This document shows, one piece after another, positions 36,299 to 46,133 of a DNA stretch of 64,000 nt. The position numbers and the translations under genes were made by a program. The notes beneath the pieces are model-generated. The model made no database searches and was not told the origin of the DNA. It worked only from the letters and a program-made list of their open reading frames with translations. The stretch spans positions 23,800 to 87,799 of the forward strand of contig CAYUVA010000009.1 in NCBI GenBank assembly GCA_964448115.1, given 5' to 3'. Position 1 is the stretch's first letter; each line of letters opens with the position of its first letter. The DNA is from CAYUVA01 sp964448115 [NCBI: uncultured bacterium] (GTDB lineage Bacteria > CAYUVA01).

Positions 36299-36826
36299 AT
36301 GGCTATCTATGAGTTTGACCAAAAGAGACCCAAGTTTGGGAAGGATTGTTATGTCGCTGATGAGGCTACCATCATCGGTGGAGTTACCATCGGCGATGGT
36401 TGTTATGTTGGACCTGGAGCAGTGCTGCGAGGCGACTACGGCGATATTGTCATCGGCAGCAATTGTAGCATCGAGGAGAATGTCATGATCCACGCTCGTC
36501 CTTCTGAGATCTGCACAATCGGTGATCATGTAACTGTCGGACATGCCTGTATGATACACAACGCTAAGCATATTGGCGACTGGTGCGTGCTAGGCATGGC
36601 AAGCGTGATCAGCGACTGGGTGGTTCTGGGCAAGTGGGTGGTCGTTGCCGAGGGGGCAGTGGTTAAAAACAACACCAAGATACCTGATGAAAAGGTGATC
36701 GCCGGCATCCCTGCAAAGATAATCGCAGATGTAAAGCCTGAGTATATGAAGATCTGGGGAGAGTTCAAACGCATCTATGTCGAGCTTGCCCGCACATACA
36801 GGGATAGGCTTAAAAGGATTAAATGA
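36299..36826 (+). CDS. Gamma carbonic anhydrase-like hexapeptide-repeat protein
   Basis: The product is 175 residues forming a left-handed beta-helix of hexapeptide repeats (ATIIGGVTIGDGCYVGPGAVLRGDYGDIVIG). Metal-site-like histidines are visible in MIHARPSEI, VTVGHACMIHNAKH and the RGDYGDI loop. The pattern matches YrdA/PaaY/CaiE-like proteins, some of which are zinc carbonic anhydrases while others are of unknown activity. The ribosome-binding site is weak. It is separated from xer by 69 bp and from mutL by 44 bp. Confidence 0.85.
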   Translation: MAIYEFDQKRPKFGKDCYVADEATIIGGVTIGDGCYVGPGAVLRGDYGDIVIGSNCSIEENVMIHARPSEICTIGDHVTVGHACMIHNAKHIGDWCVLGMASVISDWVVLGKWVVVAEGAVVKNNTKIPDEKVIAGIPAKIIADVKPEYMKIWGEFKRIYVELARTYRDRLKRIK

Positions 36827-36870
36827 GAATGTTTATGTTTTGAAATAATAACCTTTGCTTGATTGAAGAT

Positions 36871-38715
36871 ATGGGTAGAATAAAAGTCATGTCACCGATT
36901 CTGGCTGATATGATCGCTGCTGGCGAGGTGGTAGAACGCCCGGAGTCAGTTGTCAAGGAGATTTTAGAGAACGCTATTGATGCCGAGGCAGACTATATTG
37001 AGCTTACCATTGAAGGTGGCGGAAAGAGGTTGATCGGCTGCAAGGACAATGGCTGCGGCATGGATGCGGATGATGCGGCTCTCGCATTTATGCGCCATGC
37101 CACCAGCAAGATCTTCGAGCCGGAGGACCTGGAGGCGATACGAACCCTCGGCTTTCGCGGGGAAGCGCTGCCTAGCATAGCTTCAGTGGCAAGAGTTGAG
37201 GTCATAACCAAGAGTCCGACCTGCAAACTGGGAACCCATCTTAAGATACATGGCGGTGAGGTAGTATATAGCTGCCAGGTAGAGGCTCCTCAAGGAACTC
37301 ATATCAAGGTAATGGATCTGTTTTATAAGACACCGGCGCGCCGTAAATTCCTGAAGTCAGATGAGACCGAGGCAAGAAGATGCTTAAGTGTAATTGAGAG
37401 GATCGCATTATTTTACAAGGAGATACATATCAATTACATAAAGGATGGCAAACAACTCATGACCGCCTTGCCGTCATCGGACTACCGTCAACGCATCGCC
37501 TCCATCTTTGGCAGCGATCTGGCAATAGGGCTGCTCGAGGTGAACTACCAGGCAGGCGAACTTGCATTGCACGGTTATATCAGCAAGCCGGGCAACTTCA
37601 AAAACAACCGCAATTACTTGATCCTATACTTGAATGGGAGATTGATCAAAGATCCAATCATCCAGTCCGCCATCCACAAGGGGTATGACCGATTGCTACC
37701 ATCTGGCAAGTACCCGGTTGCCATGCTCTTTTTATATATCAACCCTGCTGCGGTTGACATAAATATCCATCCAACCAAGCAGGAGGTTCGCTTCTCCAAC
37801 ACCAGCGAGATCTTTGCTGCGGTCAATAATGCCGTATCAAGGGCTTTGCGAGGGATGACTCCACCTGACATGGACCTGGGGCATGATAGAGGCAGGAAAA
37901 GCAGCAAAGCAGGCAAGGTGGATGACAGCTTCTTCACGCCGCCACCTAGACCTGGTATCCAAGGCCAAATATCTCCGGATAGTGAGGGGAGTGCTGGGGA
38001 TACTGGGAAATGGCGTGATTCCCCTGAAGATTCCTTCACTGGCAAGGCATCCATGCCCCAGATGAAGGAACTCGAACATGCGATCCCAGAGCGGGCAAAG
38101 TACAATATAAACCAGGATGTAAAAGGAAGCCTCGATGTTGAAAGCTGGCAGGTCGTGGGACAGCTTTGGAATACTTATATAATCGTGCAAGGTACAGATG
38201 AGCTTCTTTTAGTAGATCAACATGTGGCTCACGAAAGAATAATCTACGAGGATCTAGTTGAGAAAATGAAGAAAGGCAAGCTCTTTATTCAATCGCTAGT
38301 AACCCCATTGTGTATAAACCTGAAGCCAGATCATTATCAATTCGCGCTCAAGAATCTCGAGGCATTCGCATCACTTGGCTTCGACCTGGAGGACTTCGGA
38401 GAGAATACGCTTTTGCTGCGCGGTTTACCTTCCGGGCTTAAGATTAAGGATGTTGAGGGGCTTATACTTGATATACTGGAGGAATTGCTCGATGAAGAAA
38501 CGCCATCGAGCATAAATTCGCTGCGCGATGCGGTGCTGATATCGACTGCCTGCAAGGCAGCAATCAAGGCAAATCAGGCGCTAGATTTCCGCCAGATGCA
38601 GTCGCTTATAAAGCAGCTTGCACGAACTACCACACCTCATGTTTGTCCCCATGGCCGTCCGGTCATCATGCGCCTCTCCAAGGGCAAGGTAGATAGCAAC
38701 TTTCAGAGACCATAG
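36871..38715 (+). CDS. mutL: DNA mismatch repair protein MutL (endonuclease type)
   Basis: The product is 614 residues from the ATG at 36871 (MGRIKVMSPILAD); a TTG twelve bases earlier is less like the family start. The GHKL ATPase motifs are present: ENAIDAEAD, DNGCGMD, TLGFRGEALPSIASV and GTHIKVMDLFYKTPARRKF. The C-terminal domain carries DQHVAHERIIYE, a variant of the endonuclease motif DQHA(x)2E(x)4E, with ACKAAIKANQ and CPHGRP completing the metal site. This implies a nicking MutL, as in bacteria without MutH. mutS is not in the window. miaA begins seven bases later. Confidence 0.95.
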   Translation: MGRIKVMSPILADMIAAGEVVERPESVVKEILENAIDAEADYIELTIEGGGKRLIGCKDNGCGMDADDAALAFMRHATSKIFEPEDLEAIRTLGFRGEALPSIASVARVEVITKSPTCKLGTHLKIHGGEVVYSCQVEAPQGTHIKVMDLFYKTPARRKFLKSDETEARRCLSVIERIALFYKEIHINYIKDGKQLMTALPSSDYRQRIASIFGSDLAIGLLEVNYQAGELALHGYISKPGNFKNNRNYLILYLNGRLIKDPIIQSAIHKGYDRLLPSGKYPVAMLFLYINPAAVDINIHPTKQEVRFSNTSEIFAAVNNAVSRALRGMTPPDMDLGHDRGRKSSKAGKVDDSFFTPPPRPGIQGQISPDSEGSAGDTGKWRDSPEDSFTGKASMPQMKELEHAIPERAKYNINQDVKGSLDVESWQVVGQLWNTYIIVQGTDELLLVDQHVAHERIIYEDLVEKMKKGKLFIQSLVTPLCINLKPDHYQFALKNLEAFASLGFDLEDFGENTLLLRGLPSGLKIKDVEGLILDILEELLDEETPSSINSLRDAVLISTACKAAIKANQALDFRQMQSLIKQLARTTTPHVCPHGRPVIMRLSKGKVDSNFQRP

Positions 38716-38722
38716 ATAATCC

Positions 38723-39643
38723 ATGCCCATACTCGTCATCGCAGGTCCCACCGCAGTTGGCAAAACCAGCCTGGTTGTACAGCTTGGCAAACTACTGCCT
38801 ATCGAGGTGATCAACGCAGACTCCAGGCAGGTGTATCGCTACATGGATATCGGCTCGGCAAAACCGACCGCTGATGAACAGGAGATGGTAAAACATCATC
38901 TTATAGATGTCGTTTATCCGCATCAGGGATTCAGCGCCGGCGATTTCATGGTTCGAGGTAGATCTCTTATCGAGGAGATAATAAGTCGCGGAAAACTCCC
39001 GGTTATCGCCGGGGGCGCAGGCTTGTATATAAAAGCGCTTATTGATGGAATCTTCGAGGCACCGGTTATTCCCCAGGATTTTCGCTCTCAGGTCAGGGAA
39101 CAGGCAAAGGGGATAGACTCGACCAAGCTCCATGCACTATTGAAGAAGTGCGATCCAGTCTTCGCAGATAGGATAAACCCCAGGGATCGCTATCGGATAC
39201 TGCGCGGATTGGAGGTGTACCGCTACTTTGGAAAGCCCATATCTGAGTTGCATAAGCAAAGGGTAGCTATCGAGGATAAGTATGACTTTAGCTTTATCTT
39301 CCTGGTTCGTCCTCGGCAAGTACTTTATGAGCGTATAGATGCTCGTGCAATCCAGATGATCGAACAGGGGCTGATCGATGAGACCAGGAGGCTTCTCGAT
39401 ATGGGCTACACTCCTGATTTGAAATCAATGAGCGGAATGGGATACCGGGAGATGATCGACTACCATGCTGGCGAGATTACCTTGGAACAAGCCTTGCAGC
39501 AGATGTGTCAGCGTACCCGCAATTACGCTAAGAGGCAGCTTACCTGGTTCAAGAAGGATACAAGATACCGCTGGATAGACCTGGGCAATAGTACCGACTT
39601 TCATAAAACAGCAGTAGAGCTTTTGAAAATTGCAAAAACCTAG
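38723..39643 (+). CDS. miaA: tRNA dimethylallyltransferase MiaA
   Basis: The product is 306 residues. It opens with the P-loop GPTAVGKTSL, followed by INADSRQVYRYMDIGSAKPT, HHLIDV, GGAGLYIKAL, RDRYRILRGLEVY and the tRNA-binding C-terminal QRTRNYAKRQLTWFKKD. It prenylates A37 of tRNAs reading codons that start with U. The mutL-miaA-hflX order is a common bacterial arrangement (usually with hfq, absent here). Confidence 0.95.
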   Translation: MPILVIAGPTAVGKTSLVVQLGKLLPIEVINADSRQVYRYMDIGSAKPTADEQEMVKHHLIDVVYPHQGFSAGDFMVRGRSLIEEIISRGKLPVIAGGAGLYIKALIDGIFEAPVIPQDFRSQVREQAKGIDSTKLHALLKKCDPVFADRINPRDRYRILRGLEVYRYFGKPISELHKQRVAIEDKYDFSFIFLVRPRQVLYERIDARAIQMIEQGLIDETRRLLDMGYTPDLKSMSGMGYREMIDYHAGEITLEQALQQMCQRTRNYAKRQLTWFKKDTRYRWIDLGNSTDFHKTAVELLKIAKT

Positions 39644-39674
39644 GGTTCTAATATACTTTTACCAGATACCTTGA

Positions 39675-40949
39675 ATGAGCCAACCTATAGTAAAACAGGA
39701 AAAATCGGAACGAGCATTGCTGGTGGGAGTTGAGTTTTCACACGCCCTACTCGATCACCTTGAATATTCATTAGAGGAGCTTAAGCAACTAACCTTGGCA
39801 GCCGGGGCAATCTTCGTGGATGCAGTGTCAACAACTCGCCACGGACCGGATTCAGCCTATTTCATTGGCAAGGGCAAGGTAGAAGAGATAAAGGAACTGG
39901 TGGAGGATGAGAAAATAGATATAGTCATCTTCGATGATGCGCTTACTCCGTCACAGCAACGAAACCTTGAGGATGCGATCGAGTGCAAGGTGATCGACCG
40001 CGAGGCGCTGATCCTAGATGTTTTCGCTCGACGGGCAAAGACCTCAGAGGGCAAGCTACAGGTGGAGCTTGCCCAATACATGTACTATCTGCCCCGGCTT
40101 GCTGGATTATGGAAGCACTTCAGCAGGCTGGGAGGCGGCATCGGCACCAGGGGACCGGGTGAAACGCAGCTCGAATACGACCGCCGGGTAGTCAGAGAGC
40201 GAATAAAGAAGATCAAGGAAAAACTGCAAAAGGTCTCCAAGACCAGGGAGCTGCAAAGGACTAAAAGGCATCGCTCACCAATGCCTAGCGTGGCAATAGT
40301 AGGCTATACAAATGCCGGCAAATCGACCCTGTTGAACGCATTGACCGATGCTGATGCCTTGGTTGAGGATCAGTACTTCGCCACCCTGGAGCCGATTATC
40401 CGGCGCTGCGTTCTGGATACTGGCCAGGTGATACTGCTCAGCGATACGGTCGGCTTCATCGATAAGCTGCCCCATCATCTAATCGAGGCATTCAAATCGA
40501 CCCTCGAAGAGGTCGTTGAGGCTGATTACCTGATAGAGGTGCACGATATAAATATTCCTCATCTCGGGCGCCACAAGGAAGTGGTAGATCAAGTCCTCAA
40601 GCAGCTAGGGGCTGAGCAGAAGCCGAGATTACTCGTGCTCAACAAGCTCGATATGGCAATCAATCCTGAGCTGGTCCATACCTTGGAGCAAAGATACGAT
40701 TCCATAGCCATCTCTGCTACTGAGGGTACAAATCTCGACCTTTTGAAAGTCAAGATACGAGATATGATCTCACCGCAATTCCCTAAAGTATTAGTTAGAA
40801 TACCGCTCTGTGATGGAAAGATGATCGCTCTGGCACAAAAAAGCTGCTATATTCTATCGCAACGATATGATACAGATAGCGTTCATATACAGATGCAGGT
40901 GCCTAATTATTTATACAAAGACTTCGAGCATTACTTAACAAAAGAATGA
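39675..40949 (+). CDS. hflX: Ribosome-associated GTPase HflX
   Basis: The product is 424 residues. The N-terminal HflX domain (TTRHGPDSAYFIGKGKVEEIKEL) and Gly-rich linker (RLGGGIGTRGPGETQLE) precede the GTPase domain with G1 GYTNAGKST, G3 DTVGFI, G4 NKLD and G5 SATEG. HflX splits stalled ribosomes under stress. Its stop overlaps the TPR/SLH lipoprotein gene by four bases, which ties a housekeeping gene to the envelope operon. Confidence 0.95.
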   Translation: MSQPIVKQEKSERALLVGVEFSHALLDHLEYSLEELKQLTLAAGAIFVDAVSTTRHGPDSAYFIGKGKVEEIKELVEDEKIDIVIFDDALTPSQQRNLEDAIECKVIDREALILDVFARRAKTSEGKLQVELAQYMYYLPRLAGLWKHFSRLGGGIGTRGPGETQLEYDRRVVRERIKKIKEKLQKVSKTRELQRTKRHRSPMPSVAIVGYTNAGKSTLLNALTDADALVEDQYFATLEPIIRRCVLDTGQVILLSDTVGFIDKLPHHLIEAFKSTLEEVVEADYLIEVHDINIPHLGRHKEVVDQVLKQLGAEQKPRLLVLNKLDMAINPELVHTLEQRYDSIAISATEGTNLDLLKVKIRDMISPQFPKVLVRIPLCDGKMIALAQKSCYILSQRYDTDSVHIQMQVPNYLYKDFEHYLTKE

Positions 40950-42217
40950 AAGTACAGTTAAGCAACCATAGATCGATATCTTTTTGCCTGGCTTGCCTTG
41001 CCATTATTTTACTGTCATCTGGTTGTATTCCTACAGCTAAGCCTCTTGGTCAGCAACATTTCGTTTTGAGACAGGAGCTTAGCAGCCACCAGGTTCTCGA
41101 TGCGCCTGCCGGTTGTCGCACGAATGATGCAAATAATGCGGTAATCGAGGGGAGACAACTTTATTACCAAGGCAAGTATAATGAGGCTATCTCCTTGTTT
41201 GAGCAAGCCATTTCCAGCCATTCTGACTGCCTTCAAGCCTTGATCGGATTAGGTTTATCATATTATGCACTGGGTGAATACGATGCCAGCTTGGAGCCTT
41301 TCGAGCAGGCTCTTGAGCTTGCGCCGAGCGATATCACGATCAATATCGACCTCGAGTTAATCGCCCTAAAAGCAAGTAGAAACCACCTGGTGAAGGCAAA
41401 AGATCTGATCGCGCAGGGATATTTTAATGATGCCCAGCTTGAGCTTCAAAAGGCGATAGATCTCAAGAATGACCTGGCTCCAGCATACTTGGAGCTAGCC
41501 AATCTATACATATCACAGCATAAGCTCAGCGATGCGGTCTCTATCCTGGATGAAGCGCTTGTATATAATCCAGATTCTCCGGCGATCGCCAGGCTACGCA
41601 TTCAAACCATGATCGATGCAGGCATGTACGCTGAAGCAAAGTTCGCTATTGAAGGCTACGATGGCGTGGATCGCTCATCATTACAGGCTTTGCTTAATAT
41701 GAGGCAACGCCAGGCGACCCTGCCGCCACAATACATGTATTCGCTGGCAAAAGACAAGATAACCAGGGGTGATCTGGCATCGATAACCATGAATAATCTC
41801 GATCTCACCTTCTTTGCGCCAAAAGATAGCGACGCTAAGCCGGTTATTATCGACATCTCAGAACACTGGGCAAGGAATGATATCATAGAATCAATAGAGT
41901 ATGGCTTTTTTACCCCTTACCGAGATCACACCTTCAAGCCAGGGAGCCTGGTTTTACGCGGGGAGCTAGCAAGCCTGTTATTTCGCTTGATTGAGCTTAG
42001 CAGGCTTGAGATAGAAGGGAGTTACAACCAAGATACACCAAAGGTGAATGATCTCTATAAGGAAAACATCTATTATGTCCCTATAATGACCGTGCTGCAG
42101 TTAGGATTGATGGAGACAGGGCAGGGTAACTTCAACTTCTCTGGATATGTTTCAGGCAGAGAGGCTGTAGCAGCGATGGAGAGACTGAATGCCTTATTAA
42201 ACGAGGGGCTCCAATGA
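40946..42217 (+). CDS. TPR lipoprotein with C-terminal S-layer-homology domains
   Basis: The product is 423 residues. The signal ends in a lipobox (ILLSSGC), so it should be lipidated. About 60-230 are tetratricopeptide repeats (GKYNEAISLFEQAISSHSDC, GEYDASLEPFEQALELAPSD, GYFNDAQLELQKAIDLKNDL). The C-terminal part carries one clear and one partial SLH-like domain (ISEHWARNDIIESIEYGFFT, then FKPGSLVLRGELASLLFRLI). SLH domains usually attach proteins to secondary cell wall or peptidoglycan polymers. The protein could link the outer membrane to the wall. It overlaps hflX and the next gene by ATGA. Confidence 0.8.
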   Translation: MKVQLSNHRSISFCLACLAIILLSSGCIPTAKPLGQQHFVLRQELSSHQVLDAPAGCRTNDANNAVIEGRQLYYQGKYNEAISLFEQAISSHSDCLQALIGLGLSYYALGEYDASLEPFEQALELAPSDITINIDLELIALKASRNHLVKAKDLIAQGYFNDAQLELQKAIDLKNDLAPAYLELANLYISQHKLSDAVSILDEALVYNPDSPAIARLRIQTMIDAGMYAEAKFAIEGYDGVDRSSLQALLNMRQRQATLPPQYMYSLAKDKITRGDLASITMNNLDLTFFAPKDSDAKPVIIDISEHWARNDIIESIEYGFFTPYRDHTFKPGSLVLRGELASLLFRLIELSRLEIEGSYNQDTPKVNDLYKENIYYVPIMTVLQLGLMETGQGNFNFSGYVSGREAVAAMERLNALLNEGLQ

Positions 42218-42852
42218 GACGAGATACCCTATATAAAGCCTTTATTGCAGCGTCTTTATTGGCAATTTTCTTTGTGATCGTCATACCCCTTCCAGCAGGA
42301 GCCAAGGAGATATATTTATTGGTGGAGAAGGTGCATAATCGCACCTCGATCACGCAGCCTGAGCTTAGCAACATGGCAAAGATCATGCTTATAAGCAGGA
42401 TCAATAAGTTCAAGGGCATCAAGGCGGTGGATCTAGGCGCATTGGTAGATGCAAATATGAGTGCTGCCCAAAAACAACAAGCGCTTAATGATATGGGAGT
42501 GAACTACCGGCTTGAGGGGGAGGTGCTTCAGTATTATGAAGAGCGCTCCAGCATCTTTAGCTTCGGCATTAAGGAGCATGCGGCTTATTTGACCCTAGGA
42601 GCTAGGGTGTTAGATCGGCGCAATAATGAGATAGTCTGGGCACAAGCGAGATCAGGCTTCGGGGTTGATACATACGCACGAGTCTGTGGATTCAACTGGA
42701 GGAGAAAGCATCACCCGGATTTCTTCAGGTATTTGCTTCGGCGAGCTATTGACCATCTGGTAGAGGATCTGGGGCATAGTTTGATACAAATTGAGGGAAA
42801 AAGAGAAAGTGGAATAAACGATACCCTTATTTTCAAAGGGAGCCCAAGATGA
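42214..42852 (+). CDS. Exported CsgG/LpoB-like protein
   Basis: The product is 212 residues with an N-terminal signal or anchor (IAASLLAIFFVIVIPLPAGA). Residues about 30-190 resemble the periplasmic domain of CsgG/LpoB/FlgT-type proteins: a short acting strand, the helical LSNMAKIMLISRINKFKGIKAVD, DMGVNYRLEGEVLQY and ARVLDRRNNEIVWAQARSG. Such proteins build curli pores or activate wall synthesis; without the membrane-strand segment typical of CsgG, an assembly role is only inferred. It is coupled to its neighbours by overlapping ends. There is no clear lipobox. Confidence 0.5.
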   Translation: MRRDTLYKAFIAASLLAIFFVIVIPLPAGAKEIYLLVEKVHNRTSITQPELSNMAKIMLISRINKFKGIKAVDLGALVDANMSAAQKQQALNDMGVNYRLEGEVLQYYEERSSIFSFGIKEHAAYLTLGARVLDRRNNEIVWAQARSGFGVDTYARVCGFNWRRKHHPDFFRYLLRRAIDHLVEDLGHSLIQIEGKRESGINDTLIFKGSPR

Positions 42853-43979
42853 AGAAGGTGCTAGGGAACGAGTGGGTTCAGTTCTTTGGAGCGATCTTAC
42901 TTTTGATCGCGTTATGTTATTTTATATATTCGATAAGAGCCATACTTTTTCCGTTCATTGTCAGCTTTGCGATCGCCTATTTACTGGATCCGGTGGTAGA
43001 TTTCCTCGAGAGGCGCAAGATATCACGATTACTAGCCATCGTGATAGTTGTATGCATTCTACTCATCATTCTGGCGCTGTTTATTCTGATAATAGTGCCC
43101 AGCACCATCACACAGTTCCAGCATTTAGCTGGTAAATTCCCAGGCTACCTTGAGACCATTCAACACAGGACCATCCCGGCTGTGGAAAAATTTCTTCATA
43201 TCGATATACCGAATAATACCGAGCAGTTATACAAGGAGCTGATGAATAGATTTTATAGCTTGCAGGAGATCCCCTGGGATAAGCTTTCTCCGTTGACCGG
43301 CTACTTATCCAAGGTCTTTAGTAGTCTGCTTAGCTTTATCATAACCCTGGTCAATCTGGTATTGATCCCTATCCTGGCATTTTACTTTCTCTTGGATATC
43401 GACAAGATATATAAGAAAGTCCGCGAGTTCATACCCCTTAAATACCGCGATGAGATAGTCGGCTGGTTCAAGCAGGTTCACGCAGTCTTGAGCGGATTCA
43501 TTCGCGGGCAACTCACTGTCTGCCTGATACTTGCGGTCATGTATAGCACCGGCTTGGCTATAGTTGGCATTCCACTATGGGCTTTGATCGGCATCATAGC
43601 TGGTTTCTCCAATCTTATCCCTTACTTGGGATATTTCATAGGTATCATCCCCTCACTGCTATTGGCGCTACTAGAATATGGAGATCTGAAGCACATTTTA
43701 GGCGTCTTCATAGCCTTCACCATTGTGCAGACCATAGAGGGGAATCTTCTCACCCCCAAGATAGTGGGGAACAAGGTGGGATTGCACCCACTGGTGGTTG
43801 TGCTGGCATTGTTAATCGGTGGTAAATTCTTCGGATTTATCGGGGTGCTTGTAGCCCTGCCGGTAACCGCTGTACTGAATGTTTTTTTCAAGATAGCCCT
43901 AAATAAGTATCTATCCTCACGCTTTTACCTGGGAGATAATGCTGCTAAAATAAAGGATAATGATACTGCGGATCAATAA
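42849..43979 (+). CDS. AI-2E-family (PerM/YdgG-like) membrane permease
   Basis: The product is 376 residues with about eight membrane helices. Typical landmarks are FIVSFAIAYLLDPVVDFLERRKISR near the N-terminus, a periplasmic amphipathic segment, FIRGQLTVCLILAVMYSTGLAIVG, and GNLLTPKIVGNKVGLHPLVVVLALLIGG near the end. Family members export small molecules (including AI-2 or indole derivatives) or act as Na+/H+ antiporters; the substrate here is unknown. It overlaps the preceding gene by four bases and touches the subtilase gene. Confidence 0.88.
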   Translation: MKKVLGNEWVQFFGAILLLIALCYFIYSIRAILFPFIVSFAIAYLLDPVVDFLERRKISRLLAIVIVVCILLIILALFILIIVPSTITQFQHLAGKFPGYLETIQHRTIPAVEKFLHIDIPNNTEQLYKELMNRFYSLQEIPWDKLSPLTGYLSKVFSSLLSFIITLVNLVLIPILAFYFLLDIDKIYKKVREFIPLKYRDEIVGWFKQVHAVLSGFIRGQLTVCLILAVMYSTGLAIVGIPLWALIGIIAGFSNLIPYLGYFIGIIPSLLLALLEYGDLKHILGVFIAFTIVQTIEGNLLTPKIVGNKVGLHPLVVVLALLIGGKFFGFIGVLVALPVTAVLNVFFKIALNKYLSSRFYLGDNAAKIKDNDTADQ

Positions 43980-44023
43980 TGAAACAAACAAGAGATCGTT
44001 TTTTCCTTTGGACGGGAGCCACC

Positions 44024-45487
44024 ATGCCTAAAAGCAAGCTAATACTTCTAATACCGCTTCTATTGTCGTGTTTGAGCACAACAGTTTTTTGCCTGCCAGT
44101 GATACCAGGTGATATAGATGAGTCTGGGAGAGTCGATGGGAGGGATCTTACCATCCTGTGCAGGGCTTTAGGCTCCAGCATCGGAGACCCACGGTACCAC
44201 ATTTATGCTGATATTGACGATAACGGTTCTGTCGATCAGGACGATATCTCGCTGCTAAAAAGCAATTTTGGCTTAAACCTCAACATCCCGCAAGATGCGG
44301 ATGACTATGTTCCCGGTGAGATAGTGGTCAGCTTTGATGATGGGATAGCTAGCACGGATATCCTTGAGCTGGAACACCGGTACCAGCTTGAGCTTATCAA
44401 GGAAAACAGCGATTTTAAGGTGAATGTTTACCGGCTGCCTGAACACCTAAGCCTGGCTGAGGCTATCTACAAGATGGGCAAGGAGCCGCATGTCGAGTTC
44501 GCCGAGCCTCGTTTCATAGTTAAAGCCTGCTATCAGCCAAACGACCCTTACTACAAGTACCAGTGGAACTTCGATCATATCGGGATGCGCATGGCATGGG
44601 AGGAGAGCATGGGCAGCCCTGATGTAATCGTGGCAGTGGTAGATAGCGGTGTCGCTTATGAGAACTACATGGAATATTGCAGGGCGACCGACTTCGAGGA
44701 CGATGTTTTCGTCTATTCGTATAACTTCATCACCGGCAACGAGCACGCTAACGACAACGAGGGGCACGGGACCCATGTTGCCGGCACTATAGCCCAGAAG
44801 ACGGGAAACAACTTCGGGGTTGCCGGCATTGCACCCTACTGTAAGATCATGCCGGTCAAGGTGTTAAATGAAAGTGGCCAAGGCAACTCCGATGATGTAG
44901 CTGATGGCATCAGATATGCTGCTGACCATGGCGCTAAGGTGGTAAACTTGAGCCTTGGCTCCGAATATTACATACAGGATATAAAGAACGCCTGCGACTA
45001 TGCATACTCCAAGGGGGCGGTGGTTGTGGCAGCATCCGGCAATGACGGTGAGTCAAAGAAATTCTATCCAGCAGCCTATCAAAAGGTGATAGGCGTAGGA
45101 GCTGTTCAATACGATAAAACTCGAACATATTACTCCAACTATGGGGATTACATCGATCTGGTAGCTCCTGGCGGCAATGGATATCTGGATCAAAACAACG
45201 ATTATTTTGGCGACCTGATAATACAACAGAGCTTCATCTTTCCCTTTTATTGCCAGTTTACCATGCTCGGCTCTCAGGGCACATCGATGGCTGCCCCCCA
45301 TGTCTCCGGCGTGGCTGCGCTGCTCTGGAGTCTTGGCATCGTACAGTCCCCGGCTGATGTAGAAAAGATACTGATCGAGACCGCCGATGATCTCGGTCCC
45401 GATGGCTGGGATGAGCAATATGGATACGGTTTGCTCGACGCAGAGAAGGCAACGACCTACTACCGAGAATGGGGGTGGGATAATTGA
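44024..45487 (+). CDS. Secreted S8 subtilase with N-terminal dockerin-like domain
   Basis: The product is 487 residues from the ATG at 44024, chosen for its GGGAG five bases upstream and because it leaves a clean signal peptide (MPKSKLILLIPLLLSC); an ATG at 43979 also fits. Right after the signal, residues about 29-83 hold two EF-hand-like dockerin motifs (GDIDESGRVDGRDL and ADIDDNGSVDQDDI). A short propeptide (EIVVSFDDGI...VEFAEPRF) follows. The catalytic triad is Asp207 (VAVVDSG), His248 (GHGTHVAG) and Ser421 (GTSMAAPHVSG), with the oxyanion Asn340 (AASGNDG). It is therefore probably active outside the cytoplasm. It lies between the permease and a small barrel gene. Confidence 0.9.
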   Translation: MPKSKLILLIPLLLSCLSTTVFCLPVIPGDIDESGRVDGRDLTILCRALGSSIGDPRYHIYADIDDNGSVDQDDISLLKSNFGLNLNIPQDADDYVPGEIVVSFDDGIASTDILELEHRYQLELIKENSDFKVNVYRLPEHLSLAEAIYKMGKEPHVEFAEPRFIVKACYQPNDPYYKYQWNFDHIGMRMAWEESMGSPDVIVAVVDSGVAYENYMEYCRATDFEDDVFVYSYNFITGNEHANDNEGHGTHVAGTIAQKTGNNFGVAGIAPYCKIMPVKVLNESGQGNSDDVADGIRYAADHGAKVVNLSLGSEYYIQDIKNACDYAYSKGAVVVAASGNDGESKKFYPAAYQKVIGVGAVQYDKTRTYYSNYGDYIDLVAPGGNGYLDQNNDYFGDLIIQQSFIFPFYCQFTMLGSQGTSMAAPHVSGVAALLWSLGIVQSPADVEKILIETADDLGPDGWDEQYGYGLLDAEKATTYYREWGWDN

Positions 45488-45498
45488 TGGGAGATGCA

Positions 45499-46128
45499 AT
45501 GGGAAGACTTTGCGCAGCATTGTGCCTTATCAGCCTGATGATCATGCCACAAATCAGCTATGGTGGCGAGCAATATATGTCCAAGAATCTTTTGGTCATG
45601 CGATTAAACTTGGGAGCTTTCCAACCCCTGGCAGCCAAGAAGAGCTACGATGATATCTATGGCAATCCTTGCCTGGAGCCTGGCATCTCGCTTTTTTATA
45701 AGGATATGGAGACCGGAATGGATGTCGGCTTAGAGATAATGCATTCCTTTACAACTGGCGAATATGTGATGATGGAGGGGGGAGAGCTTGTTCCCTCTGG
45801 CACAAAGGCTACCCTTGGTATTACTGCCATAAACATATCGCTGGAATATAACCTTGGTCCTGATTCTTATATCAATCCCTTCATCGGTGGGGGGCTTGGA
45901 AAATACTTCATGCGTGAGACAGGCTTCAGCTCAAGGGAATCACTCGGTTATTTTCTCTTAGGTGGTTTGGAGCTTAACCTGCAGAAGGAATGGTCGCTTA
46001 ACTGTCGATTGCTATACAATACGGTTCCAGATTCTTTAGGGCACAGGGGGACCTCCAAGTACCGCAATGAGACCGATATGGGAGGCATACACCTACTGCT
46101 AGGCTTGAACTACCGACTTCCGCTCTGA
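45499..46128 (+). CDS. Small outer-membrane beta-barrel-like protein
   Basis: The product is 209 residues from the ATG at 45499 with GGGAG five bases upstream; an ATG at 45487 overlapping the subtilase stop is possible. It has a signal peptide (ALCLISLMIMPQISYGG) and alternating strands with Gly/aromatic patterns (INPFIGGGLGKYF, LGYFLLGGLELNLQKEWSLN). It ends IHLLLGLNYRLPL, barrel-like though without a C-terminal Phe. It resembles eight-stranded OmpW/opacity-type proteins. Function unknown. Confidence 0.6.
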   Translation: MGRLCAALCLISLMIMPQISYGGEQYMSKNLLVMRLNLGAFQPLAAKKSYDDIYGNPCLEPGISLFYKDMETGMDVGLEIMHSFTTGEYVMMEGGELVPSGTKATLGITAINISLEYNLGPDSYINPFIGGGLGKYFMRETGFSSRESLGYFLLGGLELNLQKEWSLNCRLLYNTVPDSLGHRGTSKYRNETDMGGIHLLLGLNYRLPL

Positions 46129-46133
46129 GTGCC

